This document shows, in pieces, positions 5,709-9,668 of a stretch of DNA of 9,668 bases. The notes under the pieces were generated by a model. That model was not told the DNA's origin. It saw only the letters and a program-made list of their open reading frames with translations, and did no database searches. Source of the DNA: an uncultured Collinsella sp. (GTDB lineage: Bacteria; Actinomycetota; Coriobacteriia; Coriobacteriales; Coriobacteriaceae); contig CABUQW010000054.1 in the NCBI GenBank assembly GCA_902493895.1, forward strand, positions 1 through 9,668, read 5' to 3'. Every line of letters starts with the position of its first letter. Within the stretch, counting starts at the first letter, position 1. The translations under genes were made by a program, and so were the position numbers.

Positions 5709-8700
5709 GGCGACCACCTCGATCTTGATCGCGATGGCGGTGAGCATGCATCCATGTCGCGGCAAAGCACAGCAGCGAAGCGCCAGCCAGATACGTCATA
5801 GTCAAGCCGGCACCGCCTGCCTCGGGAAGCGTGGTCGAGTATCTGTTGGTAAAAGTCGGCGGGGTCGAAGAGCCATTGTCATAGGTGACGGTGGCGACGA
5901 GATTCCTCTCACCGTTGTCCACCTTAACCGTAACCTTGTGCTGGGTCCTGTCGTAGGTGATGTGGTCCTTGACGTTGTTCTCGGCGCCCTCGGGGACGAC
6001 CTCAGAGATGGTATAAGTATAGGTATCGGCCTTGTTGTAGTCGACGTTGAAGGAGACGTTGCCCATGGCATCGTTGGTCACCGTTTGGAGCACCCTGTCC
6101 TTGTCATCCTTGAGCGCGAACGAGAACTGACCTTCCTTGAACGTTCCGCCTGCGAGCACCTTCTCTGCGTTAATAACCGCCTTGCCCGTCATGCGGTTGT
6201 CGTAGACCCAGATCTCGTCCTTCTTTGTATCGTCGATGATCTCCGCACCGTCGACGATGTCCTTTGCCTTAGTTAGCGCAGCCTGATAATCCTTGTCGCT
6301 CGCGCTGCCCTTGAGCATGATCCACGTGGGATCGGCCTTGGCATAGCCAACAGGCGCCTTGGTCTCCACGAGCTGATAGAGCACGCAATTACTCATCTTC
6401 TTGTCGCTTGTGCCGAACGAGATTTTGCCGTTGGCGTCGGTGGGGACGTCGATCGCGGCCTCGTCAAACGGCGTTCTGGCGTTCTCTACATTTCCGTCAT
6501 CCGCAACCTGGCCCATATCCACGCTGTAGAGTGTGAACTTCGCCCCCTCGAGCGTCGCGCCGACCTGCTGGGCGTCGTACTTGGTCATCGTGATGCTGTA
6601 GCCGTTGCCGCCCGCGCTGGCGGACGCATTTTGAATCTTCCATTTTTGCTCGTCGATCGCCGAACCCTCCGTCACCCCCGCAAGCTCGGCGGTGTTGGAA
6701 AGGGACACCTCTTCGCCGGGGTTTCCGGTCGGGATAACCTCATACTCGACCTTGAGGTATTTCCCGTCGGGCACCTCAAGAGTCAACTTCGTACACGAGC
6801 CAGATTCATCCTTGACTTGCTCCATCTTCGACGAATAGTCCTTATCAGCCAGCGGTGACCAGGCACCATTCACCTGCTCATAGACCTTAAGCGTCGACGG
6901 CACCAGCGCGCACTTGGCATCCATGGTATCGACGAGCTCAAGGAAGTCGGTGCCATTTTTAAGGGCAACGGCAGACTCGTTAACAAGAATGGTGTATTTG
7001 ATGCGATTGCTATTGGCAACCTGCTCGCCGGACTTTTTGATGACGTTGTTCTTAATGATGACGTCACCTTTACCGGAATCGAACTGTTTAACTCCTGACC
7101 CCGCGCTGGCCTTGTTGGTGAACTTCACCTCGTTTGTGGAGGTATCGAGCTCACCGCGCTTGACCGCCGTCTTGTACGTGAGCTTTGCGTAGCCGGCATA
7201 GCTTTCAAGCTCAGTCGTGGGGATGGAGAAGGTGACCGTATTGCCGTTGCGGCTGACGTTGTCGGCGGCGAGCGTCCGACCCGTAACGACCTCCTTGGCC
7301 TCGCCTCCGCGATGAAGCCCCGTATGTTTATCATAGGGGTTCTGCACGAGCGTATACTTTGCGGAATTCGCAACATAGCTCATACCATCCGGAAGGCTAT
7401 CAACGATATTCAGCGGTTTCCCGCCCAGCTTTCCAGCTCCATAGTATTCGAACTCGCCATTTGCGCCCTTATTACCCTTTTGGCGGTTTGCATACACCGT
7501 CCAGTCGACGATCCAGGCGCCCTTCTCATCCGAGCCGTCAACGGTATGCCAATCGAAGTTCTCAACCCAAGACACCTTCGACTCCGCTTCCGGCTTCTCG
7601 ACCGCGGGCATCGTTTCTCGGTTGACAACGTACTTGATGGGTTCGGTGAACGGCCACTGTAGTCTCAGGCCCGGTGCTTCGACCGCTGCGAAGTTTGAGT
7701 ACCAGCCCGACAGCGCTTCTGATGTGGTGTCGTAGGTGATAACGGCGTAGTCCTCGTTCTCGAGAGCGGCTTTCACGTTGTCGGTAACGATGATTTTGAG
7801 GTCGTAGTTTTTCTTTGTTTCATTACCCGGATAGCTGGTCGTTGGTCTCCAGTCGGTGCCCGGAACCAGCTCGGTATTGCCGATTTTAATGGTAATGGAG
7901 CTTTCGTCGACGCCAAGTTTCTGCGACCATGCCGACTGAAACGTGTCCTTCACCGTCACCTCGCCTGGATGGGCCGCATTGACGATCGCCTTCAGCGCGA
8001 CCTTCGTCTCCCACGTCGCCCTGCCCGTCGTCGCCGCCTCATCGTATCTCACGAGCCTCTTGGTGATCGGCACAACACCCGTCAGCTGCGGCGTGAAACT
8101 GCCATCATCCGTACCGGAAACGGAACCTTTGCGCTCGATGGTCGCGCTGTTGCGCACGGTGTCGTACGAGCTCGTATCGTTCATCTTGGTGTGATAAACG
8201 ATGCAGTAGGTGGCGTACTTATCCTCAAGGTTGTTCGGGAACGTATAGGAAAAGAAATTATCCTTAGGTTCAAGTTTTCTTTCACAAATCTTGACTCCGC
8301 TCGCCTCCGAGTCGCCTTTGTAAACCGTAAAGTTGCCCGTATACGTCTGTTTTCCGTCCAGATTATCGGTGAACATGTATCCGCTCATGTCGGCCTTGAG
8401 CTTGCCTTGGTTGAGCTTGACCGTCCACTTGATGTCCGACGGCGTGCCTGAGCCATTGGACTTCTTGATCATGTCATAGCCGAATGTAACAGGCTCAGCC
8501 GTAGCTGTTCTGTTATCGCTGTCGCTTGAGCCAGCCCAATTCCACGTTGCCTTATTCTCAGCTTTGATCAAATCGCCGCCGTTCGCGGCAACACCGCTCT
8601 TCAGCACCGTATCGTACGTGATCGTGTGGTTGCCCCGGGAAAGGTTTCCCAGGCTGTCGAGGGTTACGACCTGGCCGTCGATCATCGGCTGGGAGTCAAG

Positions 8701-9444
8701 CTTCTTGCCGTCGAGCTTGAAACTGTCGTTCACAAAGTCGAAGTTGTCGCCCAGCGTATCAGTGAAGCTAACGTCCGTAGCATACGACTCTACGGTAAGC
8801 GTAACAGTCCAGGTAACCTTGGCCACGCCATCTGCGCCCTGGGAGAAGGTCCCCGACTTCGTCCCCGTGACTTTGCCGTCCTTGATAGGGATTTTGATCG
8901 TTCCCACACCAGGGAACACGACAGATGCGTTGCCGCCTGAGCCGGTGCCCTTGTCTGCAAGCTCGAACGAGAAATTGGCTCCGACATAAATCTCCGCAGG
9001 GTTTGACGCAAGCCAGTTTTTGTCAAACGCAAAGATGACCTTATTGTCCTTGATCTTCCACGTGCCAGCCTTGGCGGCAGTGGCTTCCGAACCCTCCATG
9101 AGGTCGCCGCCGTCGTTGTCGTCAACGACAATGGTGTCGGGCAGCTTATAGACAGCGATGTTCTTCTCGGGCGTAGGCGCCTTGCCGGCGTTGAATTGTG
9201 CCGAGAAAGCTCCATAGAGCGTCGAAGTGGACGTTACGGGATCCTCGAGCTTTTGAGTATGGTGCTCATCGGTATACAGCCTGACATCAACCGTCGCCGT
9301 ATCCCCATCGATCACAATCGGCGTCGGCGTCGTCGCATCCTCGGCGCGCACGGGGACGGCACCGTGAAAAACTGCGGCGGTGAGACTAATTAAAATGAAG
9401 ATCAGGGCCGCCATACCAAGCGACCGTGAGTGGTGTGCGTCCAT
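5701..9444 (-). CDS. Large tip/adhesin-type pilus subunit with LPEAG sorting signal
   Basis: This is a 1247-residue surface protein. Signal peptide 1-34 ends VPVRA before EDATT. Residues about 48-190 look like an MSCRAMM-type adhesin N-terminus (YGAFSAQF, WKIKDNKVIFAF, YVGANFSFEL). About five isopeptide-type beta domains follow (roughly 195-317, 318-452, 453-607, 620-790, 791-940), each with a WTV/YTI-like strand, most with a D-T/S-L/M turn, and several ending in an Asn-x-Ala-like strand (NKATW, NSATIE, NTAEL). Next come a SpaA/Cna-B domain (about 949-1046, E-box LVETKAPVGY, E1027) and a Spy0128-like pilin domain (about 1085-1203: AEKVLAGG with K1095, YTISEVVPEG with E1148, FTNRY with N1200). 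The C-terminus has LPEAG (1206-1210), a hydrophobic helix and tail RHRDQDRGGRRE. The ATG has AAGGGA 5 bases before it. As first gene of the operon and the larger subunit, it is probably the tip adhesin. The ligand is not predictable. Confidence 0.88.
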   Translation of the reverse strand: MDAHHSRSLGMAALIFILISLTAAVFHGAVPVRAEDATTPTPIVIDGDTATVDVRLYTDEHHTQKLEDPVTSTSTLYGAFSAQFNAGKAPTPEKNIAVYKLPDTIVVDDNDGGDLMEGSEATAAKAGTWKIKDNKVIFAFDKNWLASNPAEIYVGANFSFELADKGTGSGGNASVVFPGVGTIKIPIKDGKVTGTKSGTFSQGADGVAKVTWTVTLTVESYATDVSFTDTLGDNFDFVNDSFKLDGKKLDSQPMIDGQVVTLDSLGNLSRGNHTITYDTVLKSGVAANGGDLIKAENKATWNWAGSSDSDNRTATAEPVTFGYDMIKKSNGSGTPSDIKWTVKLNQGKLKADMSGYMFTDNLDGKQTYTGNFTVYKGDSEASGVKICERKLEPKDNFFSYTFPNNLEDKYATYCIVYHTKMNDTSSYDTVRNSATIERKGSVSGTDDGSFTPQLTGVVPITKRLVRYDEAATTGRATWETKVALKAIVNAAHPGEVTVKDTFQSAWSQKLGVDESSITIKIGNTELVPGTDWRPTTSYPGNETKKNYDLKIIVTDNVKAALENEDYAVITYDTTSEALSGWYSNFAAVEAPGLRLQWPFTEPIKYVVNRETMPAVEKPEAESKVSWVENFDWHTVDGSDEKGAWIVDWTVYANRQKGNKGANGEFEYYGAGKLGGKPLNIVDSLPDGMSYVANSAKYTLVQNPYDKHTGLHRGGEAKEVVTGRTLAADNVSRNGNTVTFSIPTTELESYAGYAKLTYKTAVKRGELDTSTNEVKFTNKASAGSGVKQFDSGKGDVIIKNNVIKKSGEQVANSNRIKYTILVNESAVALKNGTDFLELVDTMDAKCALVPSTLKVYEQVNGAWSPLADKDYSSKMEQVKDESGSCTKLTLEVPDGKYLKVEYEVIPTGNPGEEVSLSNTAELAGVTEGSAIDEQKWKIQNASASAGGNGYSITMTKYDAQQVGATLEGAKFTLYSVDMGQVADDGNVENARTPFDEAAIDVPTDANGKISFGTSDKKMSNCVLYQLVETKAPVGYAKADPTWIMLKGSASDKDYQAALTKAKDIVDGAEIIDDTKKDEIWVYDNRMTGKAVINAEKVLAGGTFKEGQFSFALKDDKDRVLQTVTNDAMGNVSFNVDYNKADTYTYTISEVVPEGAENNVKDHITYDRTQHKVTVKVDNGERNLVATVTYDNGSSTPPTFTNRYSTTLPEAGGAGLTMTYLAGASLLCFAATWMHAHRHRDQDRGGRRE
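5706..5720 (-). promoter_or_regulatory. RBS and overlapping GTG start of the shaft gene
   Basis: On the minus strand GAGGTGG (5720-5714) precedes GTG (5708-5706) by 5 bases. The stop TAG of the large subunit (5703-5701) lies within the first codons of the shaft gene, an 8-base overlap. This arrangement usually couples translation of the second gene to termination of the first. Confidence 0.8.
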
Positions 9445-9474
9445 AGTTGTCCCTTAATTCCTACAACACAGTGT

Positions 9475-9505
9475 GGAATACGGCGAATCGTCGGATCGAA
9501 CACAA
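9475..9505 (-). promoter_or_regulatory. Possible promoter of the pilus operon
   Basis: On the minus strand TTGTGT (9505-9500) and TATTCC (9480-9475) are separated by 19 bases, longer than optimal, and the -10 match is modest. It would give a leader of about 25-30 bases before ATG 9444. The rest of 9445-9612 has no ORF or other clear signal. Confidence 0.25.
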
Positions 9506-9612
9506 GCCCCAACATCAACGAGAACCTACCTAGCGCATTGCAAGAACCCAGGTTGATTTCCGATCTCAGCCGAACACATTGAGCGAATAGGCCGTTCCCG
9601 CAGCTAGCCGAA

Positions 9613-9652
9613 CGCCCCCGCTGCCCCTCCTGGGGCCCGGGGGCGCCGTTTT
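9613..9652 (+). terminator. GC-rich terminator-like hairpin in the pilus leader region
   Basis: CGCCCCC (9613-9619) pairs with GGGGGCG (9639-9645), and an inner stem GCCCC/GGGGC (9623-9627/9632-9636) closes a TCCT loop. On the plus strand it is followed by CCGTTTT; on the minus strand no T-run follows. It looks like a plus-strand terminator, yet no plus-strand gene lies in the 170 bases before it. Confidence 0.5.
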
Positions 9653-9668
9653 CCCAGTTGAAGGAACG

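Noticed and set aside
5709..5765. Earlier ATG starts (5765, 5747) of the shaft subunit
   Set aside because: They lie inside the upstream gene and would add a non-signal-like extension; GTG 5708 has a strong GAGGTGG site at proper spacing.
1..9668. CRISPR array, insertion sequence or prophage gene
   Set aside because: No regularly spaced direct repeats, no transposase, integrase or phage structural gene is encoded in the window.

Overview
The window looks like the chromosome of a high-GC, Gram-positive member of the class Coriobacteriia, probably Collinsella or a close relative. This is inferred from the GC-leaning codon use, sortase-anchored pilins of actinobacterial/Firmicute type, a VSR/DUF559-like protein of a kind I associate with Coriobacteria, and Shine-Dalgarno sites in front of every gene. 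No rRNA or core marker is present, so the genus is not certain.

Layout, left to right. (1) Positions 1-465 hold a GC-rich hairpin, a perfect 40-bp palindrome, a strong promoter and two tRNA-Ser genes (anticodons GGA and CGA), each followed by a terminator. (2) Positions 497-1770 form a separate-looking module: a leftward gene for a protein with a C-terminal PD-(D/E)XK/DUF559-like nuclease domain, bracketed by two inverted copies of a long hairpin element. This is the most unusual structure in the window. (3) Positions 1902-3843 hold two rightward membrane-protein genes: a TRIC/UPF0126-family channel with a TTG start, and a secreted bactofilin-like beta-solenoid protein with a C-terminal membrane domain. 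The second has a dyad just before its ribosome binding site and is followed by two REP-like hairpins and a strong terminator. (4) Positions 9444-4065, leftward, form a two-gene pilus operon: a 1247-residue tip/adhesin-type protein (signal peptide, adhesin-like N-terminus, about five isopeptide-type beta domains, SpaA domain, Spy0128-like pilin domain, LPEAG sorting signal) and a 547-residue shaft-type fimbrial subunit (IPSTG sorting signal). The two genes overlap by 8 bases and look translationally coupled. (5) Positions 9445-9668 are the non-coding leader of the pilus operon, with a GC-rich hairpin.

How the genes fit together: after Sec export, the large subunit would be joined to a polymer of the smaller one by a class C sortase, and the polymer attached to the wall by a housekeeping sortase. 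No sortase gene lies in the window, including immediately downstream of the shaft gene where one often sits, so it must be upstream of the operon or elsewhere. The nuclease module, the TRIC gene and the bactofilin-like gene have no evident functional tie to the pilus. The pilus operon and the bactofilin-like gene converge on the terminator at 3921-3959.
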